Below, piece after piece: positions 25,543 through 35,144 of a DNA stretch of 64,000 bases. Source of the stretch: Paenibacillus sp. FSL H7-0357 (GTDB lineage Bacteria > Bacillota > Bacilli > Paenibacillales > Paenibacillaceae); contig NZ_CP009241.1 of NCBI RefSeq assembly GCF_000758525.1, positions 2,046,001-2,110,000 on the forward strand, written 5' to 3'. Within the stretch, counting starts at the first letter, position 1. Every line of letters starts with the position of its first letter. The notes under the pieces were generated by a model. That model saw only the letters and a program-made list of their open reading frames with translations, searched no databases and was not told the DNA's origin. The translations under genes and the position numbers were made by a program.

Positions 25543-27348
25543 TTGCATAAGGTAATCCATAAACGTATATTCTGGGGCCTGCTTATTTTGTCGGCACTGC
25601 TTGCAGTCCTCATTCTAAGGCTGGCATGGGTTCAACTGCTGCTTAAGAATCAGCCGGTCCCCGGTGCGGAATATTCTCTTGCCCGGATGGCCGAGATTCA
25701 GAGTGAGCGGGAGACCGTGCTGGACAGCGGGCGTGGCCGGCTCTATGACCGGAGAGGAAATCCGCTTGCCGGTGAAACCGTTTGGGCGGCAGCCTTTTTT
25801 CCGCAGGAAGAACAACCTGCTGCTGCCATTAGCCCGGGAGCGGAAGCGGGAATGGAACCTCAACGTCGTCTTGCCGCGATCCTCGGAGTCCCGTATGAGC
25901 AGCTGCAGAGCAGAATCTCCGGAGTGAAGGAGCCGTTTCTATGGCCCTCTGCCACAACCAAGACCCCCCAGGCACTGACACCGCAGCAGGCACAAGAAGT
26001 GGAGCATTTGGGTCTTGGCGGGGTCAGAGTCCTGCCGTTCTCCCGCAGATATGAGAATGAAGCGTCAGGACGGCAATGGCTGGGGTATATGTCGGAGGCT
26101 TCCAAGACGAAGGCGAAGGACTCTCCCACAGGACTAAGAACTCCACTGACCGGAACGGATGGGCTGGAGAAAACCCTGGAACCGCTGCTTCAAGGTGTTG
26201 GTCACACAGAGGCATATGCCCAGGTGGATGCGCATGGCAACCGGCTTCCGGGCAGCCCTATAAAAGTGAAGGCGCCAGGGAATCCCTATTACCCCTTGTC
26301 GATCTATACGACGATTGATAAGCAGCTTCAAGCAGGAATTGAGCAGCTGGTTACGGAGGCGGGATTGAAAGAGGGAGCTGTGGTAGTGCTGGATACCAAA
26401 AATGGTGATATACAGGCGATGGTGTCTCTGCCCTTTTATAATCCAGGGCATATTTCGCCTGAAGGCGGGGAGTGGAATAACCGGGCACTGCAGGCAGCCG
26501 CACCCGGCTCCATCTTTAAGATTGTAACGGCCGCAGCCGCGCTGGAGGCCGGGATCACCTCGCCGGACGAGAAGTTCTATTGCTCGGGGCATTATGACAA
26601 ATACGGTCTGTCCTGCCAGAACGGCAAAGGACACGGTTCCCTCACGCTGGCGCAAGGGTTCGCCGTGTCCTGCAATACAGTATTTGCTTCCCTCGCCGAG
26701 CGGCTGAGCGGCGCGCAGCTTCAGGCCACCGCACTGGCGCTTGGCCTAGGAAGAGATGTAGGCTGGCAAGCGAAGGACACGCTTGGCCTGCCACTGCTCC
26801 GGCCGCTCGCCGGGGAGCAGCAAGGAACGATCTTTACGACCCTGCTGCCGGATGACGGCGGAGCAAGGGTGCAGACAGCCATTGGCCAGCGGGATGTAAG
26901 AGTGACGCCGCTGCAGGCGGCCAATCTTGTCGTCACGCTGCTGCATGGCGGCAAGGTCAGAGCACCGCGCATTCTGCAGCGGGTCGCGTTCAGAAACGGC
27001 CAGACGCTTAAGGAGCTGCCGGGACACCTGGCTCCGGCTTCCGCCGGAGAAATCTCGGAGTCGACGGCCAGGCTGCTGTTGTCCTGGATGCGGCTGGTCG
27101 TCACAGAGGGAACCGGCAGACGCCTGCAAGAAGCACATTGGCCGCTGGCCGGCAAATCGGGTACGGCCCAGACCCTAGTGAAGGGAGCACCGCGCAACAA
27201 TCAGTGGTTTATCGGCTACGGTCCGGTTGACCATCCACGGTATGCCGTATCCATCGCTGTGGAGAATGTGGCCCCCGGCAGTGCCCATACGGCAACTAAG
27301 CTGTTTGGTCAGGTATTCGACTTGTTGGCCGCGTCTTCGGGAGCTTGA
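25543..27348 (+). CDS. class B penicillin-binding protein (PbpI-like transpeptidase)
   Basis: 601 residues. One N-terminal membrane anchor, a dimerisation/pedestal region (GRGRLYDRRGNPLAGE), then a transpeptidase domain with Ser323-X-X-Lys326 (PGSIFK), Ser376-Cys-Asn378 and Lys538-Ser-Gly-Thr. It cross-links peptidoglycan outside the membrane. TTG at 25543 is proposed as start because GGAGG is 7 bases upstream; the ATG at 25537 is only 1 base from that SD. In B. subtilis pbpI lies just beyond yrrL-yrrO, so this gene may mark the far side of the inserted sugar island. Its 3' end overlaps the convergent next gene by 40 bases. Confidence 0.88.
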   Translation: MHKVIHKRIFWGLLILSALLAVLILRLAWVQLLLKNQPVPGAEYSLARMAEIQSERETVLDSGRGRLYDRRGNPLAGETVWAAAFFPQEEQPAAAISPGAEAGMEPQRRLAAILGVPYEQLQSRISGVKEPFLWPSATTKTPQALTPQQAQEVEHLGLGGVRVLPFSRRYENEASGRQWLGYMSEASKTKAKDSPTGLRTPLTGTDGLEKTLEPLLQGVGHTEAYAQVDAHGNRLPGSPIKVKAPGNPYYPLSIYTTIDKQLQAGIEQLVTEAGLKEGAVVVLDTKNGDIQAMVSLPFYNPGHISPEGGEWNNRALQAAAPGSIFKIVTAAAALEAGITSPDEKFYCSGHYDKYGLSCQNGKGHGSLTLAQGFAVSCNTVFASLAERLSGAQLQATALALGLGRDVGWQAKDTLGLPLLRPLAGEQQGTIFTTLLPDDGGARVQTAIGQRDVRVTPLQAANLVVTLLHGGKVRAPRILQRVAFRNGQTLKELPGHLAPASAGEISESTARLLLSWMRLVVTEGTGRRLQEAHWPLAGKSGTAQTLVKGAPRNNQWFIGYGPVDHPRYAVSIAVENVAPGSAHTATKLFGQVFDLLAASSGA

Positions 27349-28502
27349 AAGGGTTCTGTTTCACCGGTGACGGATCCTCCGGCAGTCGAAGGTTCGGCTG
27401 CTGCGAACGGTGAAACGATAAATTCCTCCTGTGGCAGGTAGATCCAGCGCTGGAGATAACCCTGCTGAATCAGCTCTTTGATCAGAATAAGCAGGATCGG
27501 AGACAGGATCAGTCCGGCTACGCCAAAGGCGGACATGGAGAAGAGTACAAAGGACAACATCAGAAACGCTGAGGATACGCCGATCGAATTGCCGGTAATC
27601 TTCGGCTCCAGCAGCTGGCGCACAATCAGCACAACCGCCAGCAGGACGAGCAGTCCGATCGCAAGCGAAGTGTTGCCCACGATAAACAAATAAATGATCC
27701 AGGGAATCAGAATCGTCGATACCCCAAGCAGCGGCAGCACATCAAATACAGCGCATACCAGCGCCATGGTGATCTCATTTCCCGTTCTCAGTATGAACAG
27801 ACCGGCCAGCACAATAACGAAAGTGATGCTGATCAAGATCAGCTGGGCTTTGAGATAGGAACCGATGGCTTTAAAAACGTTCCCTTGGACGAAAGCGAAA
27901 GCCGTCTTAAAGGTCTTGGGCATTTTATCATGAGCGATCTTGCGCCAGTCCTTGATCTCCATGCTGAGGAAAAAAGCGAGAATAATGGCAACGCCGAAAT
28001 TACCCATAAAGGAGGAGAAAGAGCCAAGCACACCGACCATATACTTAAAGAAGCTGACCATCCACTTGGAAAGAATGTTGGTGGCATCGGTGAAATAGCC
28101 ATTTAATTTCGTTGTAAGATCAGGCGGCAGCGCATCAATCTTATGCTGCAGATAAGTGGTGGTTTCTTTAAAATGCATTTGAAGCATCTTTGTGTATTCA
28201 GGTAAGCTATCCGAGAATTGAATGGCTTTTGTCGCAATGAGCAGTCCTGCACCGAACAAGACGCCCAGCAGAATAATCAGAAACAGCAGTACGGAAATTG
28301 CGGAGGCGAACGGTTTGCCCATTCCCTTGCGGTTCAGGAAGCGGGCCAGCGGCTCGATCAGCAGGAATACAAAAAAAGACAGGAATACCGGTGCGGCCAG
28401 TTGATACAGCTTGCTGAAACCTAGCATTACGAGATACACCGTCAGCACCACCAAACCAATATCAAAGAAGGTGCGCCAATATTTTTTGTACAGCGGCAGC
28501 AT
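27309..28502 (-). CDS. AI-2E family membrane transporter (YrrI/YtvI-like)
   Basis: 397 residues with about eight membrane segments, PF01594-type: VFLLIEPLARFLNRKGMGKPFASAISVLLFL near the N terminus and RQLLEPKITGNSIGVSSAFLMLSFVLFSMSAFGVAGLILSPILLILI near the C terminus. Characterised members include AI-2 exporters and Na+/H+ antiporters; the substrate here is unknown. The C-terminal tail is Ser/Thr/Glu-rich and cytosolic. The gene converges on the PBP gene and the two coding regions overlap by 40 bases. Confidence 0.88.
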   Translation of the reverse strand: MLPLYKKYWRTFFDIGLVVLTVYLVMLGFSKLYQLAAPVFLSFFVFLLIEPLARFLNRKGMGKPFASAISVLLFLIILLGVLFGAGLLIATKAIQFSDSLPEYTKMLQMHFKETTTYLQHKIDALPPDLTTKLNGYFTDATNILSKWMVSFFKYMVGVLGSFSSFMGNFGVAIILAFFLSMEIKDWRKIAHDKMPKTFKTAFAFVQGNVFKAIGSYLKAQLILISITFVIVLAGLFILRTGNEITMALVCAVFDVLPLLGVSTILIPWIIYLFIVGNTSLAIGLLVLLAVVLIVRQLLEPKITGNSIGVSSAFLMLSFVLFSMSAFGVAGLILSPILLILIKELIQQGYLQRWIYLPQEEFIVSPFAAAEPSTAGGSVTGETEPFQAPEDAANKSNT

Positions 28503-28758
28503 AAGTATAAACGACTCCTTTTTCAGATTACTTTTTTAGAAAATTTGACAATTTAGACTCCAATTCATTGTACACGATTTTAATAAAAAAGCGTCTTTTT
28601 CTTTGGTACCTGTGTTAAAATAGGGGGTAACGTTTTTTCGTGGGATTCTGCTCACCTAAAAACCGCGAGGCATATTATACTCTACTTGGCCGTACCCGAA
28701 TATCTGCTTGCAGACGTAAGACGAGCCAAAGTCAACTCTGGAAAAGCGGTGAATATAC

Positions 28759-30138
28759 ATGCAGACTTTGCTGCTCTGGTTATTTTACATCTCGACCTTT
28801 TATGCGTTCATTCCTGGAATGATCAGCCGGATCTTCGGTTACCGCGTATTCCGTAAAGGGATTGGGCGCTCCGAATTTGCACTGACCTTTGATGATGGTC
28901 CCGATCCGCACTATACACCACTTTTACTGGATCTGCTTAAACGTTATGATGCCAAGGCGACTTTCTTTGTAGTCGGGGCGCATGCCGAAGAGAATCCGGA
29001 ACTTATTAAGCGTATGCATGATGAGGGACATCTTATCGGCATTCATAATTATGTGCACAAGAGCAACTGGGTGATGCGTCCCGCTACTGTCAGGCGGCAG
29101 ATTCAACGCACGGATGATATTATTTTCAGTATTACCGGGGAGCGGAGCACCTATTACCGTCCGCCGTGGGGGATAGTCAATCTGTTCGACTTCTCCAAAC
29201 GCCGCCAGGTTCAAATTGTGCTCTGGTCGGCTATGTTCGGCGACTGGAAAGAGAAGCTTGGCGCAGACCGGCTGACCGAGAAGCTGATCGACAAGCTGAA
29301 CCCGGGCGAAGTGATGCTGCTCCATGATTGCGGGACAACACTCGGTGCAGATCCGAAAGCGCCGGAGCATATGCTGGTTGCCCTGGAACGGATGCTCGAG
29401 GAAGCGCGGCTTCGGGGCTTGCGCAGCATCCGGATCGACCAGATGATCAAGACTGTGCAGAACTCGCCGATTCAGCGGATCTCCTACGGCAAACGGCTGA
29501 TTGTCGGCCTGTGGCTGGCCTGGGAGCAAGTCTTCCAGTTCCTTTTCCGCTTAAAGACGATCTCACCGGCTGACCCGTTCCTCCATTACCGGCTGCGCAA
29601 ATATCAAGGCGGCCCCGTGCAGATGGAAGGCGGCGAGGTCTTGAACAAAGGCGATAAGGTCATTGAGCTGCATATCGACAACCGGCAGCTGTTCGAGATT
29701 GGCCTGAATTCCCGCTCTTCGGCACAGCTTGCAATCCGCATGATCCGCAGGATGGAAAAGGATCTGCCGGTGCTTGCGGAGCAAATTGCCGGCGATGTGG
29801 ATTTGGCCGAGGCCAAGGCGCTGTACGGTGTCAGCATGCTCAACCGCGGGCCGGAAAAATTCGGCTTCATGGTCCTGGATCTGCCGAACGGCTGGTTTGC
29901 CCGTTCCTCCAAGTTTTATTTAAGTCTTCTGCTTAGTGTTATTCATCCCTCAGGCGGTGAGAGGCTGAAAGTCCGCAGCGAGGCTCTGATCCCCAAGATG
30001 ATTCTGATGCCCATTTCACAGCTCTTGGATCAGATGAATCAGCAGCGCCCGCAGAAACAAGCGAACCCGCGTGAGTGTATTCGCGAAGAAGAGTTGACCC
30101 TGGAAGCTGAACTGCCGGGAGCGACGGTTATGCATTGA
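28759..30138 (+). CDS. polysaccharide deacetylase fused to a YkoP-like C-terminal domain
   Basis: 459 residues. An N-terminal membrane segment is followed by a NodB domain: FALTFDDGPDPHYTP (metal/catalytic Asp pair), the HNYVHKS metal-binding histidines, YRPPWG and MLLHDCG. From about residue 235 a second domain (WEQVFQFLFRLKTISPADPFLHYRLRKYQGGP...) resembles B. subtilis YkoP, which has no known function. It should deacetylate an N-acetyl glycan at the cell surface. The start has only a weak SD, AAGCGGTGA. A strong terminator follows. Confidence 0.85.
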   Translation: MQTLLLWLFYISTFYAFIPGMISRIFGYRVFRKGIGRSEFALTFDDGPDPHYTPLLLDLLKRYDAKATFFVVGAHAEENPELIKRMHDEGHLIGIHNYVHKSNWVMRPATVRRQIQRTDDIIFSITGERSTYYRPPWGIVNLFDFSKRRQVQIVLWSAMFGDWKEKLGADRLTEKLIDKLNPGEVMLLHDCGTTLGADPKAPEHMLVALERMLEEARLRGLRSIRIDQMIKTVQNSPIQRISYGKRLIVGLWLAWEQVFQFLFRLKTISPADPFLHYRLRKYQGGPVQMEGGEVLNKGDKVIELHIDNRQLFEIGLNSRSSAQLAIRMIRRMEKDLPVLAEQIAGDVDLAEAKALYGVSMLNRGPEKFGFMVLDLPNGWFARSSKFYLSLLLSVIHPSGGERLKVRSEALIPKMILMPISQLLDQMNQQRPQKQANPRECIREEELTLEAELPGATVMH

Positions 30139-30183
30139 TTTGAGGATTCCCGAACTTTTATATAATTCGATATAGCTGGCTTA

Positions 30184-30225
30184 AAATGCTCCGGCAGCCG
30201 TAATTGGCTGACGGGGCATTTTTTT
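30184..30225 (+). terminator. intrinsic terminator after the deacetylase
   Basis: AAATGCTCCGGCAGCC pairs with GGCTG-A-CGGGGCATTT with one wobble and one mismatch, followed by a T run. Confidence 0.85.
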
Positions 30226-30313
30226 GTTTTTGTATAAGGAAATATGCAATGTGATAAAGAAAGGAATCACTTTAAGGACTGTCGAATATTTTGTTTTATC
30301 ACGGAGGTGACAT

Positions 30314-31144
30314 ATGAAAGAGCGTAATTCTACTTACAATATTGGCAATGTTGCTCTAGGTTTTGAAGAAGAGGTTGAGCGGCTGAAAGTACAAACAATG
30401 ATGGGGTGGGATAAAGAGTTTCGTAACTTACAATGGTATGGATTGCAGGATGGAATGAGCGTGTTAGAACTTGGAAGTGGTCCCAGTTTCGTTACCGAAC
30501 AATTGGTTCATAGTTTGCCGGAAAGTGAGATTACAGCTTTGGAAATTGATCAAAAGCTACTGGCTGAAGCTAAAAACCGGTTACATCATATCCCTTCGTC
30601 CAAACTGCGGTTTGTACATTCTTCTGTTTATGACACCGGGCTCCCTGATCATTCCTATGATTTTGCTATTGCAAGGTTACTGTTTCTTCATTTGCATAAT
30701 CCGGTGGAGGCTGCAAGAGAAATTTATCGTGTACTAAAGCCTGGGGGGAAGCTTGTCATTATCGATATTGATGACGGGATTTTTGGAGCGGTTAGCCCGG
30801 ATGTGGATTTACTGCCTTCTGTGATAAAGAAGCTAGCGGATCATCAAGCTGCAAAAGGGGGCAATCGGTATATCGGCAGGGGGCTGCCACGACTCTTAGC
30901 ACAGGCAGGTTATAGCGATTTAGATATGGATACTGTTATCCAGCATAGTGATCTTCATGGAATGGAAGGTTTTAAACGGCAGTTTGATATTAACCGGTTT
31001 AGGGTTTTTTACAATAAGGGAATTATCAATGAAGAAGAATATGAACAATTACAACAAGCCTCTGAGAATTTTAATAATTCCCCTGAAGCCTATGCGATGA
31101 TGACCTTTGTGATGGCATGTGGTAAAAAACCAGAGGACCGCTGA
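30314..31144 (+). CDS. class I SAM-dependent methyltransferase
   Basis: 276 residues. Motif I is VLELGSGPSFV, followed by ALEIDQKLL, the SYDFAIARLLFLHL region and VLKPGGKLVIIDIDDG. The SD GGAGGTGA sits 5 bases before ATG. The gene is visibly more AT-rich than its neighbours and stands alone between two strong hairpins, which fits recent acquisition, but this is only an impression of base use. The substrate cannot be told. Confidence 0.85.
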   Translation: MKERNSTYNIGNVALGFEEEVERLKVQTMMGWDKEFRNLQWYGLQDGMSVLELGSGPSFVTEQLVHSLPESEITALEIDQKLLAEAKNRLHHIPSSKLRFVHSSVYDTGLPDHSYDFAIARLLFLHLHNPVEAAREIYRVLKPGGKLVIIDIDDGIFGAVSPDVDLLPSVIKKLADHQAAKGGNRYIGRGLPRLLAQAGYSDLDMDTVIQHSDLHGMEGFKRQFDINRFRVFYNKGIINEEEYEQLQQASENFNNSPEAYAMMTFVMACGKKPEDR

Positions 31145-31172
31145 ACGAACGGGTAACCTTATTCTAACAAAC

Positions 31173-31214
31173 ACACCAACACGGCAGCCGTTGTACCGGC
31201 TGCCGTGTTGGTGT
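31173..31214. terminator. perfect 18-bp hairpin between convergent genes
   Basis: ACACCAACACGGCAGCCG (31173-31190) is followed after 6 bases by its exact complement (31197-31214). It lies between the methyltransferase and the convergent pectate lyase gene, so it probably acts on both strands; the T runs are poor. Confidence 0.65.
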
Positions 31215-31273
31215 AACATCTGTGCAGAAGATCACACTATTTAGCGTTTATTCATAGCATCCCCGGGTACAAT

Positions 31274-33802
31274 CTAGTCGCCAATAGGGGCAAATTTATT
31301 CTCTACAGTAATATTGGAGAACTTTGCATAGTTTAGTTGCTCAATCACATTTGCAACATCATTGCTGTCAACAGCAAATCCGACATATACCGAACCTTGC
31401 ATAACGATTGTCCGCTTGCCGATCGGCGTCCATTTATTTCCGTCTATAGATCCATAAGCATAGAAAGTATCTCCCTGACGGCCAAGTTTAAGCCAATAGC
31501 CTTGCTCCACACCATTAATCTTGAACGGAATATCCGGAAGTAGTTGAATCCCGGCTTTTTCGGCAGCAGAAGGGCTGTCTAAAGTTTCGGTCAATACATC
31601 AAATTCTCCGCCCTTAAGGTTTCTTCCCGTCAGATAAGCTGACCAGGCGGTAGCTTTAAATAACTTCACCCAGGAGAGGCCTAGGGCCGTAGCAGCACTG
31701 TCTTCTTTCAAGTCATCGCGGATCATCAGTCCTGTGAAGGCATGGTTGTCAACGTCTCCAATCTTCTCCAGCTTCGCGGTAACCGCCATATCTCCGTTCA
31801 TTTCTTTATACACAAAATGAAAGTCGTCTTTGGCCGCATTGTTCGCATCTGATCGTTCAAGGCTGCCTTCGCTACTTCCAAGCTTTCCGTTTCCTTTAAC
31901 AGTAATCACATCGCCGGTCATGCTTCCGGAACCTTTAATGTCCGGCTTGCCGATATCTTTGGAGGTCCAGCCCTTGCCAGCCAAAGCAGAGGAGGAGGTA
32001 TTGACATAGATGTTGACGGCAGTGGTTTGTGTCTCATTTCCTTTGGTATCCGTGACTCTTGCAGAGATATAGTGGGAAGCATCCTCTAGTCCCTTGATCG
32101 AATAGGTGTAAGTGTTGCCTTTCTTCACTGCATCTCCAAGATATTTAGATCCATTGTATACAGCAACTTTCTTTATTTTATGTCCGAATTTGGAAGAGGC
32201 TTTGATTTTAACTTCGATCTCTTTCCCTAAAGCAAATTGGGTATTGTTCCCTGGTGCCATGAGGCTGGCTTCGGGATTTTCGGCAACATGGTCCATATCG
32301 GCAAGACCGTTAGTATAAAGTTCAAGCCATGTATAACCGCTTTCTGTAATTGTTTTATAGGCATCCTTGATGCCCCAGATATTATTCTTCTTTTCCCACT
32401 TGTCGTCTATGCCGTTTTGATTGGTGTCAAATTGATCCTCTCTCTGTTCTTCTACGACACCAAAGGCCGAGAGGTATCCCCCAACCTCATGTTCCGTGTT
32501 GATATATCTTCCCGAGCCTTGCTCTACTTCCGCAACAATTCTTGCGTCGATAGCGCCGCGACGCGGGTAGGTAGCTCCCGCTTGTTGCAGAATGCTTCTT
32601 AGTAACGGTTGGTTAGCAGGTTTTACACCGGAATTAACGTAATCATCAAATGCTTTATTGGTAGTACCGTGATTTACCCCCGTACTGTCCGCCGAAAGAT
32701 ACGGCTTGCTTACTAAGTTCGTCATTTGATCACCGCTGTTGTCACCGGAAAATTTCACAGTATCAGAGGATTCATTCAGCAAACCAGTAAGCTCCCCGCT
32801 GATTCGGTTCCCCGCGATGTAGAAGCCGCCAAGCTTCTTGGATTCCCCGGCATCAATAACCCTTTGAGTCACGTTATCTCTTGTACCTGGACCGGCAATT
32901 TCGATATTGTTCATAAAATTAGTGAAGGTAAAACCCCCGCCATAAGTTCCATTAAAGCCCCAATTATAAATTACGTTGTTGGAGAACTGAACAACTGCGA
33001 CATGCTCTGCATCCGCAGCACCTGCATAACCGCCGCCCAGCCTTGGGTTGCGCGAGGTGTGGTTCGCGTACAGATTGTGATGGAACGTTGTTTTATCTCC
33101 GCCTGAAATACCGCCATAGCCATGTCTTCCTTTGGTATGCCCGGACAGAGTCAGACTTTCCGAAATCATGGACCACTGGATTGTACCGTTTTCGCCTCTG
33201 TATAACGATAAGGTTTCATCCGTGTTCCAGCTGAAGGAACAATGGTCAATAAGGAAGTAGTTGTTGTCCCTGCCCCAAAGCGCATCCATTGAATCGCTGC
33301 CGCTAAATACATTGGTGGCACCCGGACGGAAAGAGATATAGCGAAGAATGATGTTTTCCGAATTGCTGATATCGGTATCCCAACCTGCAATCGTGATTCC
33401 GTTGCCTGGGGCGGTTTGCCCGGCGATGGACAGGTTTTTGATATTGTTGAGCCGCAGGGTACTTTTCAGTTCAACCGTTCCGGAAACATGAAAAACAATC
33501 GTACGCCCCTCTTTAGGTGTAGATACAATCCCATACCGAAGAGACCCTTCAATCGGTTTGTCATTGACAGCGTAATCTTTGAGGGTGGTTACGATATATA
33601 CATCGCCTCCCCGGCCACCGCTGGTATAGGCGCCTCCACCTTCCGCGCCCGGAAAGGCTATAATTGAGGCACCTGTAAAAATCTTGTCTCCATCTGCCTG
33701 TCCTGAGGCATCAAGAGGCTGGATTCCCAAAAATGAAAACGCTACCGAAATACTCGTGAAAACGGCTAAAACCTTGTTGAATCTTTTACTCTTTCTGTTC
33801 AT
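31274..33802 (-). CDS. secreted multidomain pectate lyase (PL1-like)
   Basis: 842 residues. A signal peptide (about 1-33) precedes a parallel beta-helix lyase domain: FPGAEGGGAYTSGGRGGDVYIVTTL, then DHCSFSWNTDETLS and the SRNPRLGGGYAG strand with the family's Arg. A calcium-binding-like DTNQNGIDDKWE segment lies near residue 450, followed by an Ig-like domain (about 500-600) and a C-terminal concanavalin-like domain of about 220 residues (DDFHFVYKEMNGDMAVTAKLEKIGDVDNHAFTGLMIRDD). It cleaves polygalacturonan by beta-elimination outside the cell. The start has only a weak SD. It is divergent from an AraC regulator that probably controls it. Confidence 0.88.
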   Translation of the reverse strand: MNRKSKRFNKVLAVFTSISVAFSFLGIQPLDASGQADGDKIFTGASIIAFPGAEGGGAYTSGGRGGDVYIVTTLKDYAVNDKPIEGSLRYGIVSTPKEGRTIVFHVSGTVELKSTLRLNNIKNLSIAGQTAPGNGITIAGWDTDISNSENIILRYISFRPGATNVFSGSDSMDALWGRDNNYFLIDHCSFSWNTDETLSLYRGENGTIQWSMISESLTLSGHTKGRHGYGGISGGDKTTFHHNLYANHTSRNPRLGGGYAGAADAEHVAVVQFSNNVIYNWGFNGTYGGGFTFTNFMNNIEIAGPGTRDNVTQRVIDAGESKKLGGFYIAGNRISGELTGLLNESSDTVKFSGDNSGDQMTNLVSKPYLSADSTGVNHGTTNKAFDDYVNSGVKPANQPLLRSILQQAGATYPRRGAIDARIVAEVEQGSGRYINTEHEVGGYLSAFGVVEEQREDQFDTNQNGIDDKWEKKNNIWGIKDAYKTITESGYTWLELYTNGLADMDHVAENPEASLMAPGNNTQFALGKEIEVKIKASSKFGHKIKKVAVYNGSKYLGDAVKKGNTYTYSIKGLEDASHYISARVTDTKGNETQTTAVNIYVNTSSSALAGKGWTSKDIGKPDIKGSGSMTGDVITVKGNGKLGSSEGSLERSDANNAAKDDFHFVYKEMNGDMAVTAKLEKIGDVDNHAFTGLMIRDDLKEDSAATALGLSWVKLFKATAWSAYLTGRNLKGGEFDVLTETLDSPSAAEKAGIQLLPDIPFKINGVEQGYWLKLGRQGDTFYAYGSIDGNKWTPIGKRTIVMQGSVYVGFAVDSNDVANVIEQLNYAKFSNITVENKFAPIGD
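33734..33747 (-). promoter_or_regulatory. cre-like box inside the start of the pectate lyase gene
   Basis: TGAAAACGCTACCG on the plus strand matches TGNAANCGNWNNCA except for the last base, 55 bases into the coding region. Intragenic cre boxes near gene starts are known, but one match with a mismatch may be chance. Confidence 0.3.
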
Positions 33803-34093
33803 CTTTTGACGTATAACATGGATGCAGCCTTATCTTGAGGCAGTGCTCCTGTTATACTTCCTCCTTTCAGTCAAATGTTGTGGGTACGTACGTGATTTTT
33901 TGTTTCTTTTTACTGCAACAAGCAGACTACTGCTAATACTTTAAAACTTTTAGGCTGCATTTACCTGCCAAAAAGATATTATTTTGTGCCAACTATTGCT
34001 CTTGATTCTTGCGCAGATGAGCAAATCCATATTATGTTCTTAGTATTGCAGAAATTTCACTGCTTGGTATTCCGTGACGATAGGGAGGAAGAC
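33803..34093. other. divergent intergenic region, pectate lyase / AraC
   Basis: AT-rich control region with a 14-base palindrome, AGCAG-ACTA-CTGCT, at 33921-33934. An AAGGAGG lies on the minus strand about 55 bases before the lyase start without a nearby start codon. No convincing -35/-10 pair was found on either strand. Confidence 0.4.
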
Positions 34094-34864
34094 ATGAATA
34101 TTAAATATCAGCATCGTGACCAGGCGTTTCATTCCTTTATTTCAACCAATAACACCTATCCTCTTCATCTGCATAAGAATGTAGAGATCACGATGGTTTT
34201 GTCCGGCAAAATCAATATCAGCATCAATGGACAAGATTATGTTTTGTCAGAGGGGGACATGGCGATCATTTTTTCCAATCAACCTCATAGCTACAAAACG
34301 ATAGAGAAGAACCAGATCCTGCTGATCTTTTTCGATGCTACATTTCCGGGGGAATTGTTTAATCATGTCCCGGATAACCCTGTAATCCCCAAGCATCAGA
34401 TGCTTCCGGGCCTGCTGACAACCTTGTATACACTATATAAAGAACAATGTGACAATCGTTTGCTCAAGGCTTACACCTCTGTAGTACTAGGGCACGCTTT
34501 GCCATTATTGTTAATGAAAAAAGTAGACTACAAGAAAGAAGTGGATCTCATTCCCAAAATTCTCGCTTATATCGACATTCACTTTTTAGATCATATAGAT
34601 CTGGATACGCTTTCAAAAGAGCTTGGCATCAGCAAATTTATTATTTCCCGCATCTTTTCTGAACAGTTCCACATCTCTTTTCGGGATTATATTAATGGAC
34701 AGCGGGCAGCCTTTGCCCACATGCTGCTGTTATCAACTACCCATCCGGTCACCGATATCGCGTTTGATTCCGGATTCAACAGTTTGCGCTCATTCTATCG
34801 TGTTTTTAAAAAGGAATATGGAATAACCCCTAATGAATTCCGCCGAAAAGTATTTGAGGATTGA
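34094..34864 (+). CDS. AraC-family transcriptional regulator with cupin sensor
   Basis: 256 residues. The N-terminal cupin (YPLHLHKNVEITMVLSGKINISINGQDYVLSEGDMAIIFSNQPHSY) probably binds a sugar; the C-terminal double HTH reads LDTLSKELGISKFIISRIFSEQFHISFRDYINGQR ... TDIAFDSGFNSLRSFYRVFKKEYGITPNEFRR. The ATG at 34094 follows GGGAGGAAG; upstream in-frame starts have no SD. It is transcribed away from the pectate lyase gene, so that gene is its likely target. Confidence 0.9.
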   Translation: MNIKYQHRDQAFHSFISTNNTYPLHLHKNVEITMVLSGKINISINGQDYVLSEGDMAIIFSNQPHSYKTIEKNQILLIFFDATFPGELFNHVPDNPVIPKHQMLPGLLTTLYTLYKEQCDNRLLKAYTSVVLGHALPLLLMKKVDYKKEVDLIPKILAYIDIHFLDHIDLDTLSKELGISKFIISRIFSEQFHISFRDYINGQRAAFAHMLLLSTTHPVTDIAFDSGFNSLRSFYRVFKKEYGITPNEFRRKVFED

Positions 34865-34919
34865 AAATAAGATTGTTGCCTAGGCGAATAGAATATGTGT
34901 TGAAGAAGAACATTTAAAC

Positions 34920-35006
34920 ATGAAAGTTGTTAGGCCTAAAGATGTTGAGTTCTTTATCGGTCAGGCATTTGAGAAGGATGAACTAACCCACATTCACGAT
35001 ACCTAG
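34920..35006 (+). pseudogene. short ORF, possible gene remnant before the IS element
   Basis: An ATG opens 28 codons (MKVVRPKDVEFFIGQAFEKD...) ending in TAG, and the same frame stays open for another 38 codons after the stop. No SD is visible. It sits between the AraC gene and the IS110 element and may be what is left of a gene disrupted or eroded near the insertion. The family is not recognised. Confidence 0.25.
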
Positions 35007-35144
35007 AGCGTGACTTCAAACTGGAAGAGTTCTGGGGAAGCAGGGAATTTAGTATTGAAAGTAGGGTCCCTAAAGCCTGCAGCGGGTCCGTTTATTCGTA
35101 AACATTCCTGTATACGCTAAGTTTTCAGCTTAGACAAAAACAAG

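Noticed and set aside
27309..27348. Sequence error or frameshift at the PBP / AI-2E overlap
   Set aside because: Both frames end normally with family-typical C-terminal regions; a 40-base convergent overlap is acceptable.
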